From Verrucomicrobiota bacterium (GTDB taxonomy: Bacteria; Verrucomicrobiota; Verrucomicrobiia; Opitutales; UBA953): a stretch of 64,000 bases of DNA. The translations under genes and the position numbers were made by a program. Where the stretch lies: positions 1-64,000 of the forward strand of contig BGOK01000014.1 in NCBI GenBank assembly GCA_003569205.1. Reading direction: 5' to 3'. The notes below the pieces were generated by a model, which did not search any database, had not been told where the DNA came from, and saw nothing but the letters and a program-made list of their open reading frames with translations. Below, piece after piece: positions 17,750-26,617 of this stretch (the first letter of the stretch is position 1; each line of letters opens with the position of its first letter).

Positions 17750-18525
17750 ACGTCCCGCTCCACTGGCATACCGAGCCGCTCCTCCTGCTCCTCGTCGTTG
17801 GGGTATCCTGGGCGTATGCACTCGCCTGCGGCCCGCTGCGCGCCCGCTGTGCCCCAGGGTTGCAGGCCTACCCGCGCAATTACGCGATCTGTTTCCATCT
17901 CGGCGTGGTGGTCGCCTACATTGCGGTGGGATCGCCGCTCGACCAGATTGGCGAAGCCTTTCTCTTCTCGGCGCACATGTTGCAGCACATGCTGCTTATC
18001 TATGTCGCCGCCCCGCTCATCATTCTTGGCCTGCCGCCGGAGTTGACGGATCCCTTCCTGGAAGCCCGGCCACGGTTGCTCAAGTTCACTCGGTTCCTAG
18101 TCCATCCCTTGGTGGCGGGCTTAATCTTTAATTTCAACTTCTCGGTTTGGCATTTTCCGGAACTGTATGAAGCCGCCTTACGCGACCGCACCCTCCACGT
18201 CATCGAACACTGGCTGATGTTCCTACCGGCGCTTCTCATGGTCTGGCCGCTCGTATCTCGCTCCCGCGTCCTACCCCGCATTAGCTTCGGTGGGGCCATG
18301 GTCTATTGCTTTGCGTTGATGATTGCGGACCTCCCCCTCTGGGCCGTGCTCATTTTCGGCGAGCAACCTATTTACGAGACCTACCGGCTGGCCCCGCGGA
18401 TTACTTCGCTGTCCGCCAGCTCGGATATGATTCTCGGGGCGGCTATCATGAAGGGCTTCAATGAAGTCTTCGCCTTGGTCAATATGGCCTTGGCGTTCTT
18501 CCTTTGGTACAAGCGCGACCGCTGA
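17746..18525 (+). CDS. ctaG: Cytochrome c oxidase assembly factor CtaG (caa3_CtaG family)
   Basis: 259 residues with about seven membrane helices. The caa3_CtaG family is needed for making active caa3 oxidase. Conserved histidines are in SAHMLQHMLLIYVAAPLIILGLP, NFSVWHFPELYEAALRD and LHVIEHWLMF. It overlaps the preceding small gene by four bases and closes the operon. The next gene, on the minus strand, ends only five bases away, with no clear terminator between them. Confidence 0.9.
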   Translation: MNVPLHWHTEPLLLLLVVGVSWAYALACGPLRARCAPGLQAYPRNYAICFHLGVVVAYIAVGSPLDQIGEAFLFSAHMLQHMLLIYVAAPLIILGLPPELTDPFLEARPRLLKFTRFLVHPLVAGLIFNFNFSVWHFPELYEAALRDRTLHVIEHWLMFLPALLMVWPLVSRSRVLPRISFGGAMVYCFALMIADLPLWAVLIFGEQPIYETYRLAPRITSLSASSDMILGAAIMKGFNEVFALVNMALAFFLWYKRDR

Positions 18526-18529
18526 GCAC

Positions 18530-19687
18530 TCAGTGCTTGGAGGCGCGGCGGAGCAGCACGACCGCCACCGTGACGACGAGGATGTTTGGTAGCCAGACCA
18601 AGAGGTCTGGACGGAAGGCTGGGTTCTTCACCCAACCCGCCGCTGAACTCAGGACGTAGTAGCTCAGCGCCACGATGAGGGCGAGGGCGGCGTTGACGAA
18701 GGTTTCGGAGCGGCCGACGCGAACCGCGAGCGGGACGGCGAGCAGTGCGAGCGAGAAGATGGAAAACGCGGAGGCGAGATGGGACATCAGTTGCGTGCGC
18801 GGCATCATCTGGCACTCCGCAAGTTGGGCGGGCGTGGCGTTGGGTGGCACCTGCCAGCCCTTATCCATGAGTTCGAGTAGCTCCGAGGTGGTATGCCAGC
18901 GCAGTTTCCGATCGTAGCCGCTGCCTTCTTTGAAGACGCCGCTCACGGGGAATTCCAGCGGAGCCTGGCCGGCCTCCTTGGTCACGGACGGAAACTTAAA
19001 GCCATCGTCGCCGGGCCGGCGGGTGTCGACTTGAGCGGAGATGGCAACCAAGCGTAGCACCGCGGACCCGTCGGGCTTATCGACCTTCGTCAGGCGGCCT
19101 TCGGCGGTATGGATAGTCTCGAAGAGACGACCCTCGGCGTCGAGGCGCCAGATCCAGAGGTCGCGGAGTACGGGGCCATTACGCTCGCGCGCTTGGATGA
19201 TCAGGCCCTTGAACTGACGGTTGATTTCTCCCGGCGTGATTAGGCTCGCGGGATTTTCCTTCACCGACCCCATCAAGACCCGGCGGTATTCGTCATTAGA
19301 GCGCGTGGCGACTTCGAGGTTAATCCACGCGGCACAAAGCGCGAGGGCCGCGGCGAGCCAGAGGGTGGGCGCGGCAATGCGGAGTAGGCTTAAGCCGCCG
19401 GCTTTCATCGCCGTCAGCTCATGTTGCGCGCCCATTCGCCCGAAAGTCATGAGCACTCCCGTGAGCATTCCCATCGGGAGCACGTAAGGGATGAGTCCAG
19501 GTAAGAGTAGGCCGACCAGTTCTAGGCCCTCGAAGGCGGTGACGCGACCAGTCGCGATGGCGTTGGCGACTTGGCTCAGGATGTTGCCAGCCGCCAGCAC
19601 AAAGATGAAGGCACCCGAGGCCACGCCGCCGGCGACGGCGGTCTCGGTCAAGACATGGCGATCTAGGATGCGCACACGTTTATCCAA
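18530..19687 (-). CDS. LptF/LptG family permease
   Basis: 385 residues with three N-terminal membrane helices, a large periplasmic domain (about 130-290) and three C-terminal helices: the LptF/LptG layout. The family forms the inner-membrane channel of the LPS export ABC transporter with LptB. GMLTGVLMTFGRMGAQHELTAMKAGGLSLLRI is the characteristic coupling region. Only one subunit is present here; whether it is LptF or LptG cannot be decided by eye. It lies 33 bases after batE on the same strand, so it is probably co-transcribed with the Bat operon. Confidence 0.88.
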   Translation of the reverse strand: MDKRVRILDRHVLTETAVAGGVASGAFIFVLAAGNILSQVANAIATGRVTAFEGLELVGLLLPGLIPYVLPMGMLTGVLMTFGRMGAQHELTAMKAGGLSLLRIAAPTLWLAAALALCAAWINLEVATRSNDEYRRVLMGSVKENPASLITPGEINRQFKGLIIQARERNGPVLRDLWIWRLDAEGRLFETIHTAEGRLTKVDKPDGSAVLRLVAISAQVDTRRPGDDGFKFPSVTKEAGQAPLEFPVSGVFKEGSGYDRKLRWHTTSELLELMDKGWQVPPNATPAQLAECQMMPRTQLMSHLASAFSIFSLALLAVPLAVRVGRSETFVNAALALIVALSYYVLSSAAGWVKNPAFRPDLLVWLPNILVVTVAVVLLRRASKH

Positions 19688-19720
19688 ACCGCCGACCGGA
19701 AATTGTCCAAGGCCAAAGCC

Positions 19721-20476
19721 TTAGGGCGCCCGTGGCTGGTCGAGGTTGACCGGTAAGGCACCGCCCCAGATGGGCTCCAGCTCCGTCGACTTCACCCAGC
19801 CCCCCTTGCCGTCGGCGGAGGTGACATAAGTGTGGCCGTTAAGTTTGCGGCCCGTGCGGAGGACGTCGCCCTCGGCGGTTCCGTTTAAGGCTTCACCGAG
19901 GACCGTCGGGGTCAGTTTGACTGGGACGTCCGTGCGGCGCACGACCGCGCGGCTGGCGAGGGTGTAAGCGCCGTAAAGTCCCGGGATGCTCAGGGCGAAC
20001 AAGGTCGCGCTGGTGATGAGGATGCGCTGAGTCCAATCGCCCATGGTTTGGCGGCGGAGCTTGGGGACGAGGACCGCTAAGAGCGTGCCCCAGAAGCCGA
20101 TGGCACCCAGGATCAGCCAGAGGTCCGCACCGAGGAAGGCCGCGTAGTTTTCGGACCAAGTCTGCGTGGGGCGATCGGTCCCGCCGGCGCCTAGCGCGTG
20201 CTTGATACCAGCTAAGGCCACGGGATTGCGCGGGCTCAAGAGCAAGGCTCGTTCCCAGCAGATCATCGCGCGCCCCTTGTGCCCCAGCTTCCACTCGGCG
20301 TTGCCGATGGCGGAGAGTAACTCGGCGGTGACTCCATCCGCTTCCGCTTGGGCGCGCCAAGTTTGAAGGGCCCCGACGAAGTCGCCGCGTTCGTAGGCGG
20401 CTTCACCCACGCCGGCCTGCAGGGGCGCGGTAGCACCCAAGACCCAGAGGGCGAGCAGTGATAGGTAGCGGCTCAT
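19721..20476 (-). CDS. BatE-like TPR and SH3-like membrane protein
   Basis: 251 residues: signal peptide, two TPR-like helical pairs (VGEAAYERGDFVGALQTWRAQAEADG, LLSAIGNAEWKLGHKGRAMICWERAL), two membrane helices near 120-175, then a C-terminal SH3-like segment (EGDVLRTGRKLNGHTYVTSADGKGGWVKSTELEPIW). The order TPR-TM-TM-SH3 is that of BatE of the Bacteroides aerotolerance operon. It overlaps batD by four bases. Bat proteins are linked to aerotolerance and envelope integrity; the molecular role is not known. Confidence 0.78.
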   Translation of the reverse strand: MSRYLSLLALWVLGATAPLQAGVGEAAYERGDFVGALQTWRAQAEADGVTAELLSAIGNAEWKLGHKGRAMICWERALLLSPRNPVALAGIKHALGAGGTDRPTQTWSENYAAFLGADLWLILGAIGFWGTLLAVLVPKLRRQTMGDWTQRILITSATLFALSIPGLYGAYTLASRAVVRRTDVPVKLTPTVLGEALNGTAEGDVLRTGRKLNGHTYVTSADGKGGWVKSTELEPIWGGALPVNLDQPRAP

Positions 20477-22152
20477 AGTTGTGCCTCCAACGTGTTGAGC
20501 ATTGCCTGGAGTTGCGCGTCCTCGGCGATAGTTTGGCGAGGGTCTTTCGCACCGTATTTTTCGCCATCGGCCGCCAGGAAGATGGCTTCAATCAGGGTGG
20601 GGCTCGCCGTCGGCAGGGCCCGGAGGATATCGCTTTGCGTGAGCGCGAGGGGCTCGGCCTTGAGGAGTGGGGCTGCGCCGGTGCGCAGGCCTTGGGTCAT
20701 CGCTCGAGCGTAGGCGGCGTAGTCTTGGCGACGGTAGGCGTCCTGCGCGGCGGCCCGGGCTCGACGGAGGTTAGCCCGGGCTCGGCGCCGGATGAGAAAC
20801 TCGGGGTGGGCGGCGAAGTAACCGACAACGCTGATGACCGCCGTGGCCAGTAAGAGCGCCACCAGAGCTCCGGTGTTGGATAACCAGAAGGGCTGAGAAG
20901 CCGCCAGAGGTTCAATCTTCGCCACGCCTTTCACGCCGGCGGCGACGGTCGGGGTGAGTAGTCCGGTAATCATCTTGGCCGCTGGGGTACCGACCTTGGC
21001 CGAGGGGTCGATTGTCACTAGCTCAACCTTGGCGGGGGCGTTGCCACTGACCTTCACCGCGACGGAGACGAACTCGACGGTCTCAAATTTTTTACTGTCG
21101 GGGTTGAAGGTCGGGAACCGGACGGCCGGGGTCTTGAGGTCGCCTGGGAGGCGCGGGACCAGCGTGTAGATGAAAGTGCGACGGCCTTCGCTGCGCCGCT
21201 GCCGCAGCTCAGAGGCCAGCGCGATATCCCAAGTATCCGTGCCGGGAATCTCCGGTGCGATGATGCGCTCTAAATTACCCTCTCCGACCAGCGTGAGTTT
21301 AAGTTTAATCGGCTCGCCGACCTCGGGGAAGCGGTTGGAGAGGTCGGGTGGCGTGATCTCCAGTTTACCAATCGAACCGCCCCAGTCAGCGGGCCGGCCG
21401 GTTTCGGGGACGTGTTCGACGGTCAGTTTACGGCGGAAGTTGAAAGGGCGGTCCCGCCCGGAGATATTGAGTGAGCTGATTCGGTCGCCAGTATTCACGA
21501 GCATGATGCCGCTCAGGCTGAACTCGCTTTGGCCCGCCCGAATCGGCGTGAGGTCAAAGGGCTTCATCAGGCCAAGCCCATCTTGCAGGGGCTGGGTGAA
21601 GGACGACCCTTCGGTTTGGAAGGTGAAGCCTTCAGCCTCGCATTCGAGCCCGAACGACCCCGTCACGGTCTCCTGTTCGCTGCCGCGCATGACGACGCCC
21701 CCTGCAATCTTCTCGCCGACATAAAAGGTGCGCTCAGGGAGGACGAGTTCGGCGCGGGCCCGGCCTTCTTTGCGGTAGCCGGTCTTGTTGCTGACGATGA
21801 GGGTGATGGCGGGCACCAGTACGACCTGCGAAGGGAAGCGGGCGTTGAAGGCTGGCAGGACGTAGTTACCCTCTTCTTCTGGGGCGACGCCCGAGAAGTT
21901 GAGCGTGGCCTCTGTCGCGTTGGCACGAAACACCTGCCCGGAATAGCGGAGAACCATCCCGCGCGGAGGCTTGATTTCTCTGCCGACCTGATTGGCCCCA
22001 CCGAGGATATCGTCGGACTCAATCCGCACCTGGAGGCGGAAGGGCTGGCCGGGCCCGCACACCGGTGGGGTGATTTCCCAGGTGATGTGGTTCTCGGCGC
22101 GGACGAGGCTGGCCGCGATAAAGCAGGCGAGGATGGCGAAGGCGGCGCGCAT
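20473..22152 (-). CDS. BatD-like protein
   Basis: 559 residues from ATG at 22150-22152, which begins a clear signal peptide (MRAAFAILACFIAASLVRAEN). A longer upstream reading to 22383 overlaps the preceding gene and is not used. Several beta-sandwich repeats follow, then one membrane helix near residues 435-455 (LVALLLATAVISVVGYF) and a cytoplasmic C-terminal domain (RAAAQDAYRRQDYAAYARAMTQGLR). VCGPGQPFRLQVRIES and EITPPDLSNRFPEVGEPIKLKLTLVGEGN resemble BatD/oxygen-tolerance proteins. The start is one base after the stop of the TPR gene. Confidence 0.78.
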   Translation of the reverse strand: MRAAFAILACFIAASLVRAENHITWEITPPVCGPGQPFRLQVRIESDDILGGANQVGREIKPPRGMVLRYSGQVFRANATEATLNFSGVAPEEEGNYVLPAFNARFPSQVVLVPAITLIVSNKTGYRKEGRARAELVLPERTFYVGEKIAGGVVMRGSEQETVTGSFGLECEAEGFTFQTEGSSFTQPLQDGLGLMKPFDLTPIRAGQSEFSLSGIMLVNTGDRISSLNISGRDRPFNFRRKLTVEHVPETGRPADWGGSIGKLEITPPDLSNRFPEVGEPIKLKLTLVGEGNLERIIAPEIPGTDTWDIALASELRQRRSEGRRTFIYTLVPRLPGDLKTPAVRFPTFNPDSKKFETVEFVSVAVKVSGNAPAKVELVTIDPSAKVGTPAAKMITGLLTPTVAAGVKGVAKIEPLAASQPFWLSNTGALVALLLATAVISVVGYFAAHPEFLIRRRARANLRRARAAAQDAYRRQDYAAYARAMTQGLRTGAAPLLKAEPLALTQSDILRALPTASPTLIEAIFLAADGEKYGAKDPRQTIAEDAQLQAMLNTLEAQL

Positions 22153-22153
22153 C

Positions 22154-23125
22154 TCAGTAATCCTTCTTCTTCGCCTCACTCGAAGGCTTGTTCCCGCCGG
22201 GGCTGTTGCCGGGTTTATCGCTGGTCGGCATCTTGCGGCCGAACTCACCCTTGAGGCTTTCGAGGGAACTCCGGGCTTCCTGTTCGGACATGCGCTTCTC
22301 TTGGCCTTCACGCGGATCGGTCTTCCCGCCCGTGCCACCCTTCGGTTTTTGCATGCCTTCAGGGAGGAAGTTCTCGTCGTCATCGCCTTCGCCTTCGGCG
22401 TTCTGCGGGAGTTTATCCGGCGGGATGCGCTTGGCTAATTCGCGAATGACCTCGCGGAGTTCTTCCTGCTTCTTCCGTTGGTCGGCGATGGTTTCTTCGA
22501 GCGCGAGGGTCTCTCTCTTGAGTGCGCGCAAGAGTTCTTCGATGGCCTCAGCATTCTGCAGTGAAGGCTGGTCTTGCGTATTAAGTTCGTGGGCGCTGCG
22601 GAAATCGCCGACGGAGCGGACCCAGCTGGCAATAACGCCCGCGCGCTTGGCGACCATGGCCTCTTCCTTGGGAATGAGTTTCTTGACGGTGCGGTAAGTC
22701 CCGATGCCACCGCCGAGGGCGGACACCGCCGGAACGTAGTCGGGCTCCTTGCCGTCCGCTTTGGCCTTATCGATGATTTCGATTTGGTCCTGCATATCCG
22801 AAATATCTGCGTCCGACGCCTCGAGGTAGGAGCGAGCGATGGAGAGTTCGGTAACGTCACCGACCGTCTTACCGCCGAGGGCGACCTTACCGCGGCCGAA
22901 CCGCACATGGCCGAGGTTATGCAGGGCGGGTAGGCGCAGCACATCGTCGTTGCGAGCCAGGGAGGCCCGTAGCGCTTCTTCCGCCCCAACGAGGTCGCCC
23001 TGCTGTAAGCGCAGCGTGCCGCGGTTGTGCAGTTCGCGGGTGTCGAGCAGGGCGAGTTCGTCGGGGGCCTTTTCGGCGGCGAAGGCCGTCGCCGCGATGA
23101 GGAGCAGGGGAAGAAGCGATTTCAT
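22154..23125 (-). CDS. BatC-like TPR protein
   Basis: 323 residues from ATG at 23123-23125, with a signal peptide (MKSLLPLLLIAATAFAAE). TPR-like units (LHNRGTLRLQQGDLVGAEEALRASLARND, LHNLGHVRFGRGKVA) are followed by a coiled coil (about 195-245) and a low-complexity Gly/Lys/Asp-rich tail ending in SSEAKKKDY. The position between a VWA gene and batD, and the TPR content, fit BatC, though it is larger than the textbook BatC. It overlaps the VWA gene by four bases. Confidence 0.7.
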   Translation of the reverse strand: MKSLLPLLLIAATAFAAEKAPDELALLDTRELHNRGTLRLQQGDLVGAEEALRASLARNDDVLRLPALHNLGHVRFGRGKVALGGKTVGDVTELSIARSYLEASDADISDMQDQIEIIDKAKADGKEPDYVPAVSALGGGIGTYRTVKKLIPKEEAMVAKRAGVIASWVRSVGDFRSAHELNTQDQPSLQNAEAIEELLRALKRETLALEETIADQRKKQEELREVIRELAKRIPPDKLPQNAEGEGDDDENFLPEGMQKPKGGTGGKTDPREGQEKRMSEQEARSSLESLKGEFGRKMPTSDKPGNSPGGNKPSSEAKKKDY

Positions 23126-24132
23126 CGGATGGGTGTGCGGCGGGTGGAAAGAAGCGATTCGAGGACGATCAAAGCGAGGGCTAGCGAAAGGAACCATTCT
23201 TCGCGCGGGACGCCGCGGCGCGTCGCGCCCGTGCCATCGGTGCCCGCTTGGATGGCGAGGCGGAGGGCTTCCATGCCTTCCCCCGCTTGGCCGAGCCGCA
23301 CGAAGCGGCCGCTGGTGATTTCTGCGACCTTGGTGAGGGTTTCTTCATCCAGTCGGCTGCGAATCTCTTCACCGCTGGAATCTTTGAGGGTGTCGGGCGA
23401 ACCCAGCGCGCTGATCACGGTAATCGGGCCGCCCGCGGGCGTACCGACGCCGATGCTGTGGACCACCAACCCTTCACGGGCGAGTTTCTTCGCCGCGTCG
23501 ATGCCGCCGGCCTCGAGGTCTTCCCCGTCGGTGAGCATCAAGACGAGTTTGCGGTTACGGTTCTTGGCGAAAGCCGCCTCGGCCTCTTCCAAGGCCCGGC
23601 CGATGTCCGTGCCAGGCACTTGGATGCTCGACGTGTCCGTCTCTTCCAGTGTGCGGAAGAACGCGTCGTAGTCGCGGGTCAAGGGGCACTGAAGGAAGGC
23701 TTGGCCGGAGAAAGCCACCAGGCCGACGCTGCCGGTGCCCTTGCGGCGCACGAAGTTCGCAATCGAAGCTTTGGCCCGCGCGAGGCGGTTGGGCCGCATG
23801 TCGGCGACGAGCATCGATTTGGAGACATCGAGGACGAAAACCACGTCTTCAGTGGTGGCGCGTTGCTCGGTGATTTCGACGCCCCAGCGCGGCCCGGCCA
23901 AGGCGACGCCGATGAGTGCGATGGCGGTGGTGACCGCGAGGTCCTTGCTGAAGCGACGGGTCGAGGAGTAGCCGGCAGTCAGGCGACTTAAGAGGCGCTC
24001 GGCCGCAAAGGACGCTAAGCCCTTCCGGCGGCGGTTCTCCGTCCAGCGTAGCCCAGCGAAGCCAGCGAGCGCGACGACGACGGTGACGGCGAGGAGCCAA
24101 GGGGTCTCAAAATGGAAGTCGGCGAAGTCCAT
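23122..24132 (-). CDS. VWA domain membrane protein, BatB-like
   Basis: 336 residues: two N-terminal membrane helices, a von Willebrand A domain with the MIDAS motif D102-VSKS (DVSKSMLVADMRPNRL), LTDGEDLEAGG and a final membrane helix near the C-terminus. It is the second of two VWA genes, 3 bases after batA, and overlaps the TPR gene. The conserved MIDAS residues suggest it binds metal and a protein partner. Bat VWA proteins are thought to act with a MoxR ATPase. Confidence 0.85.
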   Translation of the reverse strand: MDFADFHFETPWLLAVTVVVALAGFAGLRWTENRRRKGLASFAAERLLSRLTAGYSSTRRFSKDLAVTTAIALIGVALAGPRWGVEITEQRATTEDVVFVLDVSKSMLVADMRPNRLARAKASIANFVRRKGTGSVGLVAFSGQAFLQCPLTRDYDAFFRTLEETDTSSIQVPGTDIGRALEEAEAAFAKNRNRKLVLMLTDGEDLEAGGIDAAKKLAREGLVVHSIGVGTPAGGPITVISALGSPDTLKDSSGEEIRSRLDEETLTKVAEITSGRFVRLGQAGEGMEALRLAIQAGTDGTGATRRGVPREEWFLSLALALIVLESLLSTRRTPIR

Positions 24133-24135
24133 GGA

Positions 24136-25179
24136 TTAGGGCGCACGCGGACGGTAGAGCCCGAGGAGGAGTTCGGCCAGGAGCAGGGTGAAGGCGGCGA
24201 TAATCCAAGCGTAGCGGTGGCTCTCGAAGGTGACGCTCTCACGGATCTTCACCTCGGTGCGTTCGAGTCGGTTGATTTCCTCGTAGACGCGCGAGAGCTC
24301 GTCTTTATCCAAGGCCCGGAAGAAGCGGCCATTGGTCAGCTTCGCCATCTTATCCAGCATTTCGTAGTTCGCTGGGTTGATGGTCTGCATCGGAATCGTC
24401 TTACCGAAGGGATCGCGGATGATTTTGCCCGTGCGGATGTCGAACTGCGGCAGCACGGTGGGCTCATTCTTGCCTAGGCCGACCGTATACATGCGAATCC
24501 CGAGCGCCGCCGCGAGTTCAGCCGATGGCACCGGCAGGATTGCCTTGCTCATGTTATCGTCGCCGTCGGTGAGGAGAATGAGGACCTTCGAGTTCTTGCC
24601 CTTCAAGTTCTTCATTCGATCGAGTGCCATGGCCACGCCGTCACCAATCGCCGTGCCCGCTTCGCGGATGATGCCAATGTGCATGCGGTCGACGCCCTTA
24701 CTGACCCAGTCCCGGTTAATGGTAATCGGGCTGAGGAGGTAGGGCTTGCCGGAGAAGACCACGGCGCCGATACGGTCATCACTACGCTTCGCGATAAAAT
24801 CTTGGATAACCGTGTAGCTGGCCTGCCAGCGGGTAACTTCTTCCCGCGGCGTGCTCATGTCTAAAGCCATCATCGACCACGAAAGGTCAACCACGAGCAT
24901 GATGTCCAAGCCCTCGGTTTCCCGTTCAATTTCCTTACTGACGGTCCGGGGTCCGGCAATGGCGACGATGAGGGCCGCCACCGTGGCGAGACGCAGGAAG
25001 ACGCGCAGTGAGCCCGCCGCTTCGCGCACGGGTGAGGACACGGCGCGCAGGAGGCCGACATCGGGATAGAGTAGGGCCGCCGCTTGGCCGGATTTTCCAC
25101 GCAACCACGAGTAGAGTGGGAGTAACGCGAGGAAGATCAGCACCCACGGGTGTTCGAATTCGAAGCCAAGTTCGTTCAT
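24136..25179 (-). CDS. VWA domain membrane protein, BatA-like
   Basis: 347 residues: two N-terminal membrane helices, a VWA domain with the MIDAS motif D98-LSWS, a threonine/aspartate loop (GTAIGDGVAMALDRMKNLKG, LLTDGDDN), and a C-terminal membrane helix (residues about 325-342). The BatA family is normally about this length. It overlaps the DUF4381 gene by four bases and batB follows three bases after its stop. Confidence 0.86.
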   Translation of the reverse strand: MNELGFEFEHPWVLIFLALLPLYSWLRGKSGQAAALLYPDVGLLRAVSSPVREAAGSLRVFLRLATVAALIVAIAGPRTVSKEIERETEGLDIMLVVDLSWSMMALDMSTPREEVTRWQASYTVIQDFIAKRSDDRIGAVVFSGKPYLLSPITINRDWVSKGVDRMHIGIIREAGTAIGDGVAMALDRMKNLKGKNSKVLILLTDGDDNMSKAILPVPSAELAAALGIRMYTVGLGKNEPTVLPQFDIRTGKIIRDPFGKTIPMQTINPANYEMLDKMAKLTNGRFFRALDKDELSRVYEEINRLERTEVKIRESVTFESHRYAWIIAAFTLLLAELLLGLYRPRAP

Positions 25180-25694
25180 GGGCGGTTCGGGGCTGGAGCG
25201 GCGAAGGCCCGGCGCGAGGCTTCGACGCGCTGGACGGCTTCGCGCACTTGCGCGATGAGGATGTCAGGGGCCGCGGTCGCCCCCGCGAATTTCGCGAGGT
25301 CGGCGGTCTGTAAAGCGGTCAGCAAAAGGCTTTGGGCTGGCAGGTAAAGCGGTAGGGTTTCCAGCCGGGCGGCCAGTTCCTGCGTTGAGAGGCTAGCGGC
25401 GAGTTGCCCGTCGGTCGCCGCGAGGAAGTCCCGGAGGCCATGCGATACCAGCGCAGCGGCGGCGGGGCCAGCGGTGCGGGCGGCTTGTTGCAAGGTTTGT
25501 TCAAGAACCTGTTGGGCGGAGGTCAGCGCTGGCCGCTGGCGCCGGCGGCGGGCGACTTCCAGTAGTACAAGGGTCACGATTAAGGCGAAGCCAAAGGCAA
25601 CAGCGCCCCAATAGGATTCCCACCAGCCCGGCGGAATCGCGGCGTGCGGTCCTTGCAGCACCAGCGGGGTATCGTCGGCGGCGAGGAAAATCAT
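25176..25694 (-). CDS. DUF4381-like membrane protein of the Bat operon
   Basis: 172 residues with one membrane helix at about 28-46 (GAVAFGFALIVTLVLLEV) and a helical C-terminal domain (LEQTLQQAARTAGPAAAALVSHGLRDFLA, ELAARLETLPLYLP, LLTALQTADLAKFAG). The short PPGWWESY before the helix and the place between DUF58 and batA agree with DUF4381, which normally sits here. Both ends overlap neighbours by four bases. Confidence 0.75.
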   Translation of the reverse strand: MIFLAADDTPLVLQGPHAAIPPGWWESYWGAVAFGFALIVTLVLLEVARRRRQRPALTSAQQVLEQTLQQAARTAGPAAAALVSHGLRDFLAATDGQLAASLSTQELAARLETLPLYLPAQSLLLTALQTADLAKFAGATAAPDILIAQVREAVQRVEASRRAFAAPAPNRP

Positions 25695-26596
25695 CGGCGG
25701 CGACGACGCTCAAAGAAGCGGCTTAAGGTAGGAGCGACCGAGGCCTCGGCATCGAGGCGGACAACATCGACGCCGGCGCGGCCGAGGGCGGCACTGGTGG
25801 CGGCGAGCCGGGCTTGGGCGGCTGCGGTGAAGCGGGCGCGGAGGCTGGCCGAACTGGTATCGACCTCGCGGATCTCGCCGGTTTCGGCGTCTTCTAAAGC
25901 GACAATACCGACATCGGGCAGGGTGTGTTCGCGCTCATCAACGAGCTGTACGCAAGCGGTGTCATGGCGGGCGTTGAGCTCGCCCACGGCGGCAGCCATG
26001 GCGTCCTCGCCTTCGGCGCCGGCCAGGAAGTCGGAAACGACAAAGACCATCGCTCGGCGCTTGAGTGCGCGGGCGAGGCGGCGCATCGGTGTGGCGAAGG
26101 CTGTTCGTTTGGCGAGCGGCGGATGGTCGAGTACGTCGCGGATGAGGCGTAGGACGTGGCGCCGACCCTTCTTGGCGGGGATCCACAATTCTTCACGGTC
26201 AGTGAAGAGGAGAAGGCCGACCTTATCGCCGGCTTTAAGGGCGGAGACTGCGAGGGCGGCGGCCACTTCCGCAGCGCGTTCGCGTAAGGTCACGCGGCCG
26301 GAGCCGAAACCAGCGGAGCCAGAAATATCGACCGCGAGCACCATCGTCAGTTCGCGTTCCTCGCGGTAGAGGCGGATGAACGGCTTGCCGGTGCGGGCGG
26401 TGACATTCCAGTCGAGCGCGCGCACGTCGTCACCGGGCACATATTCGCGGAGCTCTTCGAAGTCCGTGCCGCGACCTTTGTAGCGCGAGAGGTAGGCACC
26501 GACCATCGCGTCGTTGACCATACGCATAGCCACAATCTCGACGCGCTGGGCGCGGCGGAGAGTGTCCTGGGCGGAAGTCGGGACGACGGGGTCCAC
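25691..26596 (-). CDS. DUF58 domain protein of the MoxR-Bat operon
   Basis: 301 residues with a GTG start at 26594-26596. DUF58 signature: YKGRGTDFEELREYVPGDDVRALDWNVTARTGKPFIRLYREERE. A VWA-like core follows with VLAVDISGSAGFGSG, which keeps DxSxS. It is the usual partner of MoxR ATPases. It starts 21 bases after moxR ends and overlaps the DUF4381 gene by four bases. Confidence 0.9.
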   Translation of the reverse strand: MDPVVPTSAQDTLRRAQRVEIVAMRMVNDAMVGAYLSRYKGRGTDFEELREYVPGDDVRALDWNVTARTGKPFIRLYREERELTMVLAVDISGSAGFGSGRVTLRERAAEVAAALAVSALKAGDKVGLLLFTDREELWIPAKKGRRHVLRLIRDVLDHPPLAKRTAFATPMRRLARALKRRAMVFVVSDFLAGAEGEDAMAAAVGELNARHDTACVQLVDEREHTLPDVGIVALEDAETGEIREVDTSSASLRARFTAAAQARLAATSAALGRAGVDVVRLDAEASVAPTLSRFFERRRRR

Positions 26597-26617
26597 GGGG
26601 CGTGAGCGGCGGGCGGA